Assembly (NCBI GenBank): GCA_963717135.1
Contig: CAVQVN010000004.1
Span: forward strand, 177,369-241,368
DNA length: 64,000 nucleotides
Reading direction: 5' to 3'
DNA from: UBA4744 sp963717135
GTDB lineage: Bacteria; Actinomycetota; Acidimicrobiia; Spongiisociales; UBA4744
Shown here piece by piece: positions 27,596-35,765 of this stretch. Positions within the stretch are counted from its first letter, which is position 1. Every line of letters begins with the position of its first letter. The notes beneath the pieces are model-generated. The model did not search any database and was not told the DNA's origin. It saw only the letters and a program-made list of their open reading frames with translations. The translations under genes were made by a program, and so were the position numbers.

Positions 27596-29074
27596 ATGTC
27601 AAGAGTAAGACCTGCCCACCGCTGGCAGCCGGCCTGGCGTCCCTTCAAGCGAGAGACGCTCGGCAACCGTGCCCTCATGGCGGTCGAAAGGGCTTTCAAG
27701 GGACCGGTATATGGATGCCGGATGTGCGGCAACTGCCTGCTGCAGGAAACGGCCTTCATTTGCCCGATGGAATGCCCCAAGGGCTTGCGCAACGGGCCCT
27801 GCGGGGGCTCCACCCCGGAGTTTTGCTACGTAGACGAGACGCGACCTTGCGTTTGGTACAAGATTCACGAGCGAGCTTTTGCGATGGGGAGGGAGGAGAA
27901 ACTCCTCGAGGTCCTACCACCGCTCGACTGGGAAAAGGTCGGTGGGGAGACCTGGGGCGACGTTTTCCGGCAGACCCAGGAAGTTGGGTTTGGGAATTTT
28001 GTCGGCGGCCTGCGCAACCGCCAGACCCGGACGGAGACCTGGGAGTCGGTGTTCGGTCCGGTTCGCCAACCGGATTGGTGGCAAGGTGATGCCGAGTACC
28101 ACCCCCCCGCCTACGAGGAGCCTGCTTCGGATCTCGAGCGCCGGCTCCGCGCCGGTGAGTTCGTAGTCACTTCCGAGGTGGCCCCACCGATGGGTTCGGG
28201 AACCGGGAAACTAGTCCGGGACATCGAGATGATCAGGCCCTATGTGGCGGCGGTCAACTTCACCGATTGCCCATCGGCAACCCCCCGCATGTCCAGCCAG
28301 GCCTGCAGCCTCATGGCGCTCCAGGGTGGCGCCGAGCCGGTGATGCAGATCGCGGCGCGGGACCGTACCCGGGTGGGAGTGCAGGCTGAGGTGATCGGCG
28401 CCAGCGCCTTGGGTATCCGCAATCTTCTCTGCCTGTCCGGCGACAGCCCGGCGATCGGGCCGGCACCCCGCAGTCGGATGGAGGTCGTCGACATCGAGTC
28501 CGTGCAGATGTTGTGGATCCTGCGTCGGATGCGGGATGAAGGCGTCTACCTGGACGGCCGACAGATCAAGAATCCGCCCCAGTACTTCCTGGGGGCGGCC
28601 GCCTCGCCTTACGCGTCGCGGCCGGAGTTCCAGGCGCTGCGGGAACACAAGAAGGTCAATGCGGGAGCCCAGTTTTTCCAGACCAACATCGTCTACGATC
28701 CGCAAGGTCTCGAGATCTGGCTCGATCACCTTGCCAAGCGGAACATTCTCGACAAGGTATACGTTCTGATCGGTATCACGCCCCTCAAGAGCTACAAGAT
28801 GGCCCGCTATATGAACGACGACGTGCCGGGGGTGTTCATCCCCGACCAGATCCTCGAGCGGCTCGAGAAGGCCGGTGACGGGGAGAAGGAGGAAGGAGTC
28901 CAGATCACCCTCGAGCTCATCGACCAGATCAAGGGCATGGGCGGGGTGAATGGTTTTCACCTCATGCCGGTCATGTGGGAGTCGGTCGTTCCTCGCATTG
29001 TGGCGGAGGCGGGCCTCTTGCCACCCGACTTCGTCGCTCCCGAGAACCATGCCGAGTTGATCGTAGGAGGCTGA
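27596..29074 (+). CDS. Fused MetV-MetF methylenetetrahydrofolate reductase
   Basis: 492 aa from ATG 27596 with AAGGAG upstream; a TTG one codon earlier is less likely. Residues 1 to about 130 are the cysteine-rich MetV-like zinc domain (YGCRMCGNCLLQ, ICPMECPKGLRNGPCGG, TRPCVWYKIHERA). From about 180 to the end is a MetF-type TIM barrel (VTSEVAPPMGSGTGKLVRDI, NLLCLSGDSP, AQFFQTNIVYD). In Moorella-type acetogens MetV and MetF are separate subunits of one complex; here one polypeptide carries both. It supplies 5-methyl-THF to AcsE encoded immediately upstream. No flavin-oxidoreductase partner such as HdrABC is in the window. Confidence 0.88.
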   Translation: MSRVRPAHRWQPAWRPFKRETLGNRALMAVERAFKGPVYGCRMCGNCLLQETAFICPMECPKGLRNGPCGGSTPEFCYVDETRPCVWYKIHERAFAMGREEKLLEVLPPLDWEKVGGETWGDVFRQTQEVGFGNFVGGLRNRQTRTETWESVFGPVRQPDWWQGDAEYHPPAYEEPASDLERRLRAGEFVVTSEVAPPMGSGTGKLVRDIEMIRPYVAAVNFTDCPSATPRMSSQACSLMALQGGAEPVMQIAARDRTRVGVQAEVIGASALGIRNLLCLSGDSPAIGPAPRSRMEVVDIESVQMLWILRRMRDEGVYLDGRQIKNPPQYFLGAAASPYASRPEFQALREHKKVNAGAQFFQTNIVYDPQGLEIWLDHLAKRNILDKVYVLIGITPLKSYKMARYMNDDVPGVFIPDQILERLEKAGDGEKEEGVQITLELIDQIKGMGGVNGFHLMPVMWESVVPRIVAEAGLLPPDFVAPENHAELIVGG

Positions 29075-29081
29075 TAGAAGC

Positions 29082-29867
29082 ATGAAGATAGCCATCAGCG
29101 GAAAAGGAGGGGTCGGGAAGACGACCCTGGCGGCTCTTCTCGCGCAGACATTTGCCGATCGGGGTCGGGCTGTATTGGCGGTTGACTCGGATCCGTCGCC
29201 TTCTCTGGCCCGCGCCCTCGCCTTCCCCGACGCATTGCTGGAGAAACTGCGACCGATCGCCGAGATGGATGAGCTGATCGAAGAGCGAACGGGCGCCAAA
29301 CCCGGGGCGATGGGCGGCTTCTTCACCCTCAACCCGCGCGTGGACGACCTCCCCGAGCGCTTCAGCGCCCTGCACCTCGGGGTTCGTTTGCTGGAGATGG
29401 GTTCGGTCGAGTCGGGTGGCGCCGGGTGCATTTGTCCCGAGAGCGCCATGCTGAAGACCCTGTTTACCCACCTCCTCTTCCGCGACGACGACGTGCTGAT
29501 CATGGACATGTACGCGGGAGTGGAGCACCTGGGCCGGGCCACCGTCGACTTCGTCGACGCTATGTTGATAGTGGTGGAACCAACCAGACGAAGCCTGAGC
29601 ACCGCCGCCCAGATCAAAAAACTTGCCGAGGACATCGGATTGACCCGGATGTGGCTGGTCGGCAATCGTATCCACAGCGACGAGGACGTGAGGTTTCTCG
29701 AGCAAGAGGCAGCCGATCTTCCGCTGTTGGGCTATTTGCCCGAAGACCCGGGAGTCGTGGACGCCGACCGACGCGGCGAGTCCGTGTACGCTCTGGTACC
29801 GCCACTCCGGGAGGCGGCCGCCGTCATCGCTGATGCGCTCAGCGAGTCGATGCCGGTCCCGGGATAA
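29082..29867 (+). CDS. cooC: CooC/AcsF-type nickel-insertion ATPase, copy 1
   Basis: 261-aa MinD/CooC-family P-loop ATPase. The deviant Walker A is ISGKGGVGKTTL at residues 4-15, the second Asp motif is VDSDPSPSL (about 38), and the Cys-x-Cys dimer metal site is GCICPESAM (about 113-121), followed by MDMYAGVEHLGR. Members mature the Ni-Fe clusters of CO dehydrogenase (CooC) or acetyl-CoA synthase (AcsF); which target this copy serves cannot be read. It lies 7 bp after the metVF gene, and its stop is followed by the second copy after 20 bp. Confidence 0.87.
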   Translation: MKIAISGKGGVGKTTLAALLAQTFADRGRAVLAVDSDPSPSLARALAFPDALLEKLRPIAEMDELIEERTGAKPGAMGGFFTLNPRVDDLPERFSALHLGVRLLEMGSVESGGAGCICPESAMLKTLFTHLLFRDDDVLIMDMYAGVEHLGRATVDFVDAMLIVVEPTRRSLSTAAQIKKLAEDIGLTRMWLVGNRIHSDEDVRFLEQEAADLPLLGYLPEDPGVVDADRRGESVYALVPPLREAAAVIADALSESMPVPG

Positions 29868-29887
29868 TGACGAAAACGAGGAAGAGA

Positions 29888-30676
29888 ATGAGTACGACGA
29901 TCGCAGTTGCCGGCAAGGGTGGAGTCGGAAAGACCACGATCGCCGCTATGACCATCAAGTATCTGGCCCAAACCAAACAGGGAGCCACGCTGGCCATCGA
30001 CGCCGACCCGAGCAGCAACCTGAACATGGTGCTCGGTCTCAACCTCGACTGGACCGTGGGCGACATTCGCGAGGGCATGCTCGACAAGGTCAAGGAATCG
30101 GTCACCGCCGGGGGGGCGGCCATGGGCGGGTTACCCGGTGGCGTCAGCAAACGGGAGTACCTCGACTACGAAGTACGGTCCTCACTGTCGGAAGGTATCG
30201 ATTTTGATCTGATCGCCATGGGTCGCTCGGAAGGGCCCGGCTGCTACTGCGCGGTCAACCACAACTTGCGCGAAGTCATCGACGCCATCGGAGACAACTA
30301 CCGCTATGTGGTGGTGGACAACGAAGCCGGCATGGAGCACCTCAGCCGCCGCACTACCCGCGACGTCCAACATCTGCTGATCGTCAGCGATCCTACCCAG
30401 CGGGGCATCGTGGCCGCCGCCCGCATTGCCGGATTCCGAAACGAACTGGATATTCACATCGAGAACGCCTACCTGATAGTCAACCGGGTGCCGGGTGGTG
30501 AGTTGCCACCAGCCCTCCGCGAGGCAGTCGACAAGGTGGACGTTCCCCTGCTCGGCACCATCCCGGAAGCGTCCGACGTCACGGAGTTCGACTTCAGTGG
30601 TCGCCCGCTCGTCGAGATGGACGACGACTCCCCGGTTTTCCGGGCCGTGGCGGCCATGCTCGACAGCATCCTGTGA
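29888..30676 (+). CDS. CooC/AcsF-type nickel-insertion ATPase, copy 2
   Basis: 262 aa from ATG 29888, chosen for the GAGGAAGAG site just upstream and because it yields the clean N-terminus MSTTIAVAGKGGVGKTTI; an ATG at 29867 overlapping the previous stop would add seven basic residues. The motifs are Walker A GKGGVGKTT, IDADPSSNLN, the Cys-x-Cys site GCYCAVNHN (about 118) and DNEAGMEHLSRRTTRD. It is clearly diverged from the preceding copy, so the pair may divide the work between the CODH C-cluster and the ACS A-cluster. That division is inferred. Confidence 0.87.
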   Translation: MSTTIAVAGKGGVGKTTIAAMTIKYLAQTKQGATLAIDADPSSNLNMVLGLNLDWTVGDIREGMLDKVKESVTAGGAAMGGLPGGVSKREYLDYEVRSSLSEGIDFDLIAMGRSEGPGCYCAVNHNLREVIDAIGDNYRYVVVDNEAGMEHLSRRTTRDVQHLLIVSDPTQRGIVAAARIAGFRNELDIHIENAYLIVNRVPGGELPPALREAVDKVDVPLLGTIPEASDVTEFDFSGRPLVEMDDDSPVFRAVAAMLDSIL

Positions 30677-30708
30677 TCCCGGCGACGGCACTGGAAACGG
30701 CCTGACTC

Positions 30709-31461
30709 ATGCGGATCCTCGGCGTCATCACCGGCGAGTACGGCGAACGCCACCTCTCCAATGTTCGACGCCACGCCCCGGAGGGGTGGATTGTTGAACA
30801 GTGGCGGGCTCCCTCTCGATTTCCGATCGTGATCGACTATCCAGACGAGTACGTGCCCGACGACTTGCCTCCCGCCGATTTGATCCTTTCGTTTCCGGAG
30901 GTGTCGGCGGTCGCAGAGCTGCTCCCGGATATCGTGAAGGTGACCGGTGCCGCAGCGGTGATCGCAGCCGTCGACAACGAGGCGTGGCTGCCACGGGGCC
31001 TGGCCCGCCAATTGCGTGGCTGGTTGGAGAAGGTCGGCGTGGTGTGTGTGACTCCCAAACCGCTCTGCTCGTTGACCGAAAACGACTACGGAATGGCCCG
31101 GCGGCAGCGCATGCCGTATGAAGATCCGTTGATCGCAGAGTTCGCTCGCTACTTCGGGCAGCCGGATCTGCGGATCACCGTCGATCCGAACTCGAAGACC
31201 ATCACCGGAGCGGAGGTCTCCCGCGACGCGGTCTGCGGGTGCGCCCGCTACGTGGCCGAACGCCTGATCGGGGTATCCGCCGACGACGCCGAACAAGAGG
31301 CCGGACTGCTGCACCACCACTACCCCTGCCTGGCCAGCATGGGCATCGACGTCGACTTCGCCGACACTCTCATGCACGTGTCCGGCAATGTGCTCAGAGA
31401 CAACGTGGCGGAACAGGTCAAGCCGTTCAAGAATACCCGCTACATCGTGCCCGGGACTTAG
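30709..31461 (+). CDS. DUF166-family protein, last gene of the CODH/ACS operon
   Basis: 250-aa protein resembling DUF166 (PF02593-type), a family known mainly from methanogens and other anaerobes and of unknown function. The N-terminal half has a Rossmann-like alternation (MRILGVITGEYGERHLSNV). The C-terminal half has the conserved cysteine/histidine block DAVCGCARYVAERL (about 169-182) and LLHHHYPCLASM (about 200-211), which could bind a metal or Fe-S cluster. It follows the second CooC gene by 32 bp and is cotranscribed by position. Association with the CODH/ACS genes suggests a maturation or electron-transfer accessory role, which is inference. Confidence 0.7.
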   Translation: MRILGVITGEYGERHLSNVRRHAPEGWIVEQWRAPSRFPIVIDYPDEYVPDDLPPADLILSFPEVSAVAELLPDIVKVTGAAAVIAAVDNEAWLPRGLARQLRGWLEKVGVVCVTPKPLCSLTENDYGMARRQRMPYEDPLIAEFARYFGQPDLRITVDPNSKTITGAEVSRDAVCGCARYVAERLIGVSADDAEQEAGLLHHHYPCLASMGIDVDFADTLMHVSGNVLRDNVAEQVKPFKNTRYIVPGT

Positions 31462-31478
31462 CGGACGAGATTCCCGAA

Positions 31479-31497
31479 GGCGGAGAGCGACTCCGCC
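31479..31497. terminator. Hairpin between convergent operons
   Basis: GGCGGAG (31479-31485) and CTCCGCC (31491-31497) form a perfect 7-bp stem with a 5-nt loop in the 40-bp gap between the DUF166 gene (plus) and the Fe-S protein gene (minus). It can act in both directions; a T-run is lacking. Confidence 0.55.
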
Positions 31498-31501
31498 CCG
31501 G

Positions 31502-32038
31502 TCAGGCGGTCTGCCCGACCAGGGCGACGAGCTCGGCCAGTCGGGCGGCAAACGCCGGCTGGGCGAGCGCCGGGCACTCGGCAATCTTCGCCTCGCCGGT
31601 GATCAACTTCAGCGCGAACTGCCAGCAGCCCGCCAGGTTGCACTCCCGGCAGTTGGTCCCCGGTAGCAGCCTGAACACGGCCATCGGAGTAGGCCGGCGT
31701 TGGGTTGCCACACTCGGAACGATCTCATCGCGACGCTGCCACGTCCGGTTGATCAGGTCCACCAGATCATCGATCACCTGGGCCGCATCGGCACGGTCGC
31801 CGACGTCGCTGACCGCGATCTCGTACGGATGCAGGGCGATCGAGTGGCCGTTGTCTTTCCAAGTCAGGGATTTGGCTTCCGGCAAGTAGTTGGGGTTGGA
31901 CAGAGTGGCGTTGAGGTAGGGCAGAACCGCGGAGACGTCGACCGTCAGATGCGCCTTGGCCACCAACCGCGTCGAACCCGGATCGCAGGGAGGGGTGAGC
32001 ATTTCGAGCTCGTATTTGCCGATCATCAGGTCGCTCAC
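31502..32038 (-). CDS. [4Fe-4S] domain protein convergent with the CODH/ACS operon
   Basis: 178-aa protein. The C-terminal third holds LLPGTNCRECNLAGCWQF and KIAECPAL, the same C-x2-C-x4-C-x(n)-C domain (PF04060-like) seen at the N-terminus of AcsC. The N-terminal about 115 residues are not recognised; they contain an LTWKDNGHSIALHPYEI stretch with an alpha/beta look. Lying beside the CODH/ACS genes, it may be a small electron carrier or cluster-assembly factor for the pathway. That is inferred from the shared Fe-S domain and location. The DUF1858 gene lies 65 bp upstream on the same strand. Confidence 0.7.
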   Translation of the reverse strand: MSDLMIGKYELEMLTPPCDPGSTRLVAKAHLTVDVSAVLPYLNATLSNPNYLPEAKSLTWKDNGHSIALHPYEIAVSDVGDRADAAQVIDDLVDLINRTWQRRDEIVPSVATQRRPTPMAVFRLLPGTNCRECNLAGCWQFALKLITGEAKIAECPALAQPAFAARLAELVALVGQTA

Positions 32039-32103
32039 ATCTTCCAGCCTACGCTCTGTGCGGTCGAGGTTACGTCACCCCGCCCCGGGCCGGCTGCCTC
32101 CGG

Positions 32104-32328
32104 TCAGGACGGCGGCATCTGTCCGATCGCGGTCCGGAGAGTTGCCAGGAACTCGTCGAGCGGCACCCGATGAACCTTGGCGGCTCGTTCAACGGTGAGG
32201 GCCTTGGTGATGAACTTGCGGAAGTTGTATCCGGCCACCCGTTTGATCCCGAACACTTCCATCACTTCGGCGATGTCGCCGTACTCCCGAAGAATGTCCG
32301 ACACCTTGGTGTCCTTGGTGACTTCCAT
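32104..32328 (-). CDS. DUF1858-like small protein
   Basis: 74 aa from ATG 32328 (MEVTKDTKVSDILREYGDIA) with GGGAGG immediately upstream; the longer open frame in front is not protein-like. The pattern of KVSDILREYGDIAEVMEVFGI and the C-terminal VERAAKVHRVPLDEFLATL matches the DUF1858 helical domain found in proteins near redox and Fe-S enzymes of anaerobes. It is upstream of, and on the same strand as, the [4Fe-4S] protein, so the two form a small operon facing the CODH/ACS cluster. Confidence 0.72.
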   Translation of the reverse strand: MEVTKDTKVSDILREYGDIAEVMEVFGIKRVAGYNFRKFITKALTVERAAKVHRVPLDEFLATLRTAIGQMPPS

Positions 32329-32395
32329 GATCCTCCCATTGGCTGCTTCGCCGACCGTGAGAGACCCTAGGCATTCTCTGTCTGTATGAGCGGCG

Positions 32396-32686
32396 CTAGC
32401 ACCGGCCGCCCGTGCTAACGCCCCGGAGCACGTTGCAGATGCCCTGCAGTCTTTCCTCGAGCGACGACAAGGACCCGCCGCCGAGACCTGCGAAGCCACC
32501 GCGAAGGTGGTTGACGGCGCTCTCGATACCGTCCAGACCCCTCACAACACTGGCTACTTCGTGATCGGCGGTCGCCGGTAGAGCAACAACGTCAAAATCC
32601 ACCAACAGCATCAGGACTAGCGCCGCCGCAATCACCACCAGAGCAATCGTTCCAGTCCAGATCGCCCCAACCGTTGCCTTGGTCAT
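32396..32686 (-). CDS. Small single-pass membrane protein, unknown function
   Basis: 96 aa beginning MTKATVGAIWTGTIALVVIA with one strong hydrophobic helix at about residues 7-29, then an Ala/Gly-rich amphipathic region with a Cys pair near the C-terminus (GICNVLRGV, TGGRC). No family is recognised. The minus-strand start at 32686 has a GGCGACGAGG-like purine stretch upstream (GAGGAGGCGACG on the coding strand), supporting it as a real gene. Confidence 0.5.
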   Translation of the reverse strand: MTKATVGAIWTGTIALVVIAAALVLMLLVDFDVVALPATADHEVASVVRGLDGIESAVNHLRGGFAGLGGGSLSSLEERLQGICNVLRGVSTGGRC

Positions 32687-32845
32687 CGTCGCCTCCTCGG
32701 GTTCTCAATTCGAATTTCTAGACCTCAAACGCCAACAGTTCCGTCGGGGACCCAACCCGGACGTGGCAGGTGGGTAGACGCAACTTCGGTTTCTGTCGCT
32801 CACCTCCTTCCCGGCAGCCTAGGTTCAACCGCAAGAGAGGAACGT

Positions 32846-32932
32846 ATGCAGTACCGCGACTATGTCTGGGCGCAGACGCCTGACGGGAAGCCGTTTGATG
32901 CCAAAGTCGTCGTTGAAGTAGACCGGCGTTGA
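32846..32932 (+). CDS. 28-codon leader ORF overlapping the FAD-oxidoreductase start
   Basis: ATG 32846 behind AGAGAGGAAC opens a 28-aa ORF, MQYRDYVWAQTPDGKPFDAK and on to VVVEVDRR. Its stop overlaps the TTG start of the next gene in the sequence TTGA. A good ribosome binding site here and none before the TTG suggest that translation of the small ORF delivers ribosomes to the oxidoreductase. It could alternatively be the true N-terminus of an out-of-frame longer protein if one base is missing. Confidence 0.5.
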   Translation: MQYRDYVWAQTPDGKPFDAKVVVEVDRR

Positions 32933-34059
32933 CCGCCTTTCATGAAACGGTCATCATCGGCGGTGGGATCGCCGGCCTGGCATGCGGCCGCCGGCTCCAA
33001 GACCGGCAGCGACCGTTCCTGCTGATCACCGAAACGGTTGGTGGGCGGATTTGCAGCTCGGTAAACGGGACGGTCAATCTCGGCGCCTACTACGTCAGAA
33101 GCGACTACCACCATGTCAACCAATTCGTCGACCGGGGCCGGCGGATAAATCGGCGGGACACCCTGCGCGGCGACCGGAACGGTTCGTTCACCCGATCGGA
33201 CTTGCCGGCGTTGGTGCATTTGCCGCAGGTGATACGGTTTGTTCGCCTCATTGGCGAGTTCCATCGGCGCTACGAGGCCTTCAAACAGGATTGTCTGCAC
33301 ATCTCTCAGGCCGAAGCCGTCGAGAGAGACCCCGTGTTGTGGAGCCTGTATCACGAGCCCGCGCCTTCGTTCGTCCAACGGCACCGGATAGAACACATCG
33401 CCCGGTTCTATCTCCAGCCTCTCGCCCACGGAACCGGGTTCACATCTCTGGACAGGTTGACCGCCTTCACAATGCTGGTCGGAGCGCTGCCGATGGTCAT
33501 CCCCATGTTCGAGTACAGGTTCCGTTTCGATCTCCTCATGGCCGGCATGGAGGAGGCATTGCTCATCGACTCGGTGACCGCGGTCGCGGCCACCGGTAGC
33601 CGCTACACGATACAAACCCTCTCCAACGGGACTTTTTCGGCCGACAACGTGGTGGTTGCCACCCCGATCGATGTTTCCGCCAGGTTGCTCAACCTGGGCC
33701 CCGTCAAGACTCCCATCTCCGGTCACATGTTCCTGGTGAGAGGCCATCTGCGTCGACCGTGGTCGAGAGCCACCTACAGCCTGTTTCCGGATGGCGACCC
33801 CACACTCGCCATCGCCCGACAGGCGGATGGATCAACCCTGTTCTGCTCGGTTCTCGAACATCCCGACTTCGACAAGTACTTCACCACCTGGGAAATCGGC
33901 CAACACAAACACTGGAACCCGGCCTTCCACCTGGAAGGTGACGCCCTCCTCGAGTGTGAACAAGGACCGGGCCTCTACGTGGTCGGGGACCACAACGTCT
34001 GCAATCTGGAGGACGCCTACATTACGGGCGCTCATGCAGCCAGCCGGATCCTCGCCTGA
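32929..34059 (+). CDS. FAD-dependent oxidoreductase (amine oxidase / protoporphyrinogen oxidase-like)
   Basis: 376-aa flavoprotein. The Rossmann dinucleotide motif VIIGGGIAGLACGRRL is at about residues 8-23, followed by the second FAD motif GGRICSSVNGTVNLGAYYV typical of the amine oxidase/phytoene desaturase superfamily. The C-terminal FAD contact is LYVVGDHNVCNLEDAYITGA (about 347-366). The substrate is not predictable. The TTG start overlaps the stop of the 28-codon ORF. A sensor kinase gene follows on the same strand after 26 bp. Confidence 0.78.
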   Translation: MTAFHETVIIGGGIAGLACGRRLQDRQRPFLLITETVGGRICSSVNGTVNLGAYYVRSDYHHVNQFVDRGRRINRRDTLRGDRNGSFTRSDLPALVHLPQVIRFVRLIGEFHRRYEAFKQDCLHISQAEAVERDPVLWSLYHEPAPSFVQRHRIEHIARFYLQPLAHGTGFTSLDRLTAFTMLVGALPMVIPMFEYRFRFDLLMAGMEEALLIDSVTAVAATGSRYTIQTLSNGTFSADNVVVATPIDVSARLLNLGPVKTPISGHMFLVRGHLRRPWSRATYSLFPDGDPTLAIARQADGSTLFCSVLEHPDFDKYFTTWEIGQHKHWNPAFHLEGDALLECEQGPGLYVVGDHNVCNLEDAYITGAHAASRILA

Positions 34060-34085
34060 TCCCCGAAGACTCACCGCGACCCGAG

Positions 34086-35390
34086 GTGGCGGCTCCTCGT
34101 GCCCCCGCCCTGATGGCTGCGTCTTCCCTCAACTCCGACCACCGGCGTGCCGATGTTTGCACTGTGAGTACCGCCGCGGCTGCCACCGGCAATGTCGATT
34201 TCAAGGACTTGGCTCCCACCTTCCACACGGTGCGGGCGTTCACTGTCGCGTCAACCGCCGCCGCCCTGGCCGTGCTGGGGGCTGCGTGGGACCCACGACT
34301 GGTATGGACCCTGCTGATCTTGGCCGGGGTGGCGTTGGCGGATGCCCTCTTGCGGCGGGGACGACCCGACACTTCGCCAAAACCCCGGTTGATTGTGGAA
34401 GCGCTGGTAGTGACCCTCACGGTGCTGCTAATCGGCGGACCGGCCCTCGTCGCCGCTCCGATGGCCTACCTGCTGACTGCCGCCCTGCTCATCTTGCCGC
34501 TCCGCAGGGCGCTGCTGGTGGTGGCGTTCCTCACCGCCTGCGTGGTGGCAGTCTTCTTCTCGGCGATACCCGCCGCCGACACCGAAACTCAATGGTGGTT
34601 GGGATTGGGCGCAGTGCTCGTATTCCTCGCCGCGCTATCGATTCTGTTGGTGGCGTCGTTCCGGGTCAATAACAAGCTCCGCACCCGAGAAGCATCCCTG
34701 CTCGCCGAAGCCCAAACCGCCAATCTGGCCAAAACCGAGCTGTTGGCCAACGTCAGCCACGAACTGCGAACCCCCTTGGCCGGAGTGGTGGGGTTCGCTC
34801 AACTCCTCCGGGACGACACCGGACTGCTCACCGAAGCCGATCGTACTGAGGCGATACGCTCCATCGCCGAGCAATCCTTCGAGCTGGCCGCCCTGATCGA
34901 CGACCTCTTGATCGCCGCTCGCTACGAGATCGGAGAACTCACTGTCAATGCCGTTCCCACCAGTCTCCGAGCCCAGGCCGCCCAAGTCCTCGAAAACTGG
35001 GATCACGGCATCGCCGCCAACATCACTATCGAAGGCGAAGCCCAACCGGCCATTGCCGACCCGGCCCGGGTTCGCCAAATCGTCCGTAATCTCATCTCCA
35101 ACGCCCTTCGTTACGGCGGACCACAAATCCGGGTGGTACTCACCAACAATGAAGACGGCACGTACGTCCAAGTGCGAGACAACGGGACGGGTGTCCCCGC
35201 CGAATCCGAACAACACATATTCGATGCCTACTACCGGGTACCCAACCAAAGCCCCCACGCCGCCTCGATCGGACTCGGATTGGCGGTCTCCCGAGACCTC
35301 GCCCGCCTCATGGGCGGCGATCTCACTTACCGCCACCACGAAGGCGAAACCATCTTCGAGTTGCGACTCCCCCCGGCCGACAAGAACTGA
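34086..35390 (+). CDS. Membrane sensor histidine kinase (orphan)
   Basis: Up to 434 aa; the first about 40 residues are low-complexity and a GTG at 34164 is an alternative start. About six hydrophobic segments span residues 45-195, forming a membrane sensor domain. A short coiled segment leads to the HisKA box NVSHELRTPLAGVVGFAQLL (phospho-His about residue 222) and an HATPase_c domain with IVRNLISNALRYGG (N box), VRDNGTGVP (G1) and SIGLGLAVSRDLARLMGG (G2). No response regulator is adjacent, so its partner is elsewhere. Confidence 0.85.
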   Translation: MAAPRAPALMAASSLNSDHRRADVCTVSTAAAATGNVDFKDLAPTFHTVRAFTVASTAAALAVLGAAWDPRLVWTLLILAGVALADALLRRGRPDTSPKPRLIVEALVVTLTVLLIGGPALVAAPMAYLLTAALLILPLRRALLVVAFLTACVVAVFFSAIPAADTETQWWLGLGAVLVFLAALSILLVASFRVNNKLRTREASLLAEAQTANLAKTELLANVSHELRTPLAGVVGFAQLLRDDTGLLTEADRTEAIRSIAEQSFELAALIDDLLIAARYEIGELTVNAVPTSLRAQAAQVLENWDHGIAANITIEGEAQPAIADPARVRQIVRNLISNALRYGGPQIRVVLTNNEDGTYVQVRDNGTGVPAESEQHIFDAYYRVPNQSPHAASIGLGLAVSRDLARLMGGDLTYRHHEGETIFELRLPPADKN

Positions 35391-35450
35391 AGACACGGCG
35401 GGCGGTGTTCCTGTACATTCGAGGTGAGGCGATCATCAGGAGGTAGCCGT

Positions 35451-35687
35451 ATGAAAGGCCTTTTTAAGTTCGGGCTGTTTGCCGCCGTGGTTACGGGGGT
35501 CGTGAAGCTTGTATCAACCCAGAAGGCCGAGTGGAAAGGGCTCACCGAAAGGGAGATCCGCCAAAAGCTCCATACCAAGCTCGACGCCAAGGTGCCCGGC
35601 GAAAGGGTCGAGCAGATGGCCGACAAGATCGTCGAGGGGATGCGCAAACGGGGAGCCCTCGGCGAAGAAGCTCCTGGCGAAGCTTGA
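35451..35687 (+). CDS. Small membrane-anchored protein, unknown function
   Basis: 78 aa from ATG 35451, which has a textbook AGGAGGT site at 35438-35444. One hydrophobic helix (KFGLFAAVVTGVVKLV, about residues 6-21) is followed by a charged helical tail (LTEREIRQKLHTKLDAKV, VEQMADKIVEGMRKRG). No family is recognised. The gene follows the histidine kinase by 60 bp on the same strand. Confidence 0.62.
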   Translation: MKGLFKFGLFAAVVTGVVKLVSTQKAEWKGLTEREIRQKLHTKLDAKVPGERVEQMADKIVEGMRKRGALGEEAPGEA

Positions 35688-35765
35688 GGGCGAATCCGGG
35701 CATCCCCGAGGCTGTTGGCGATTCTCGCCAAGGCCCGCCGGGATGTGGTCCGTCGTCGGCGGCGG

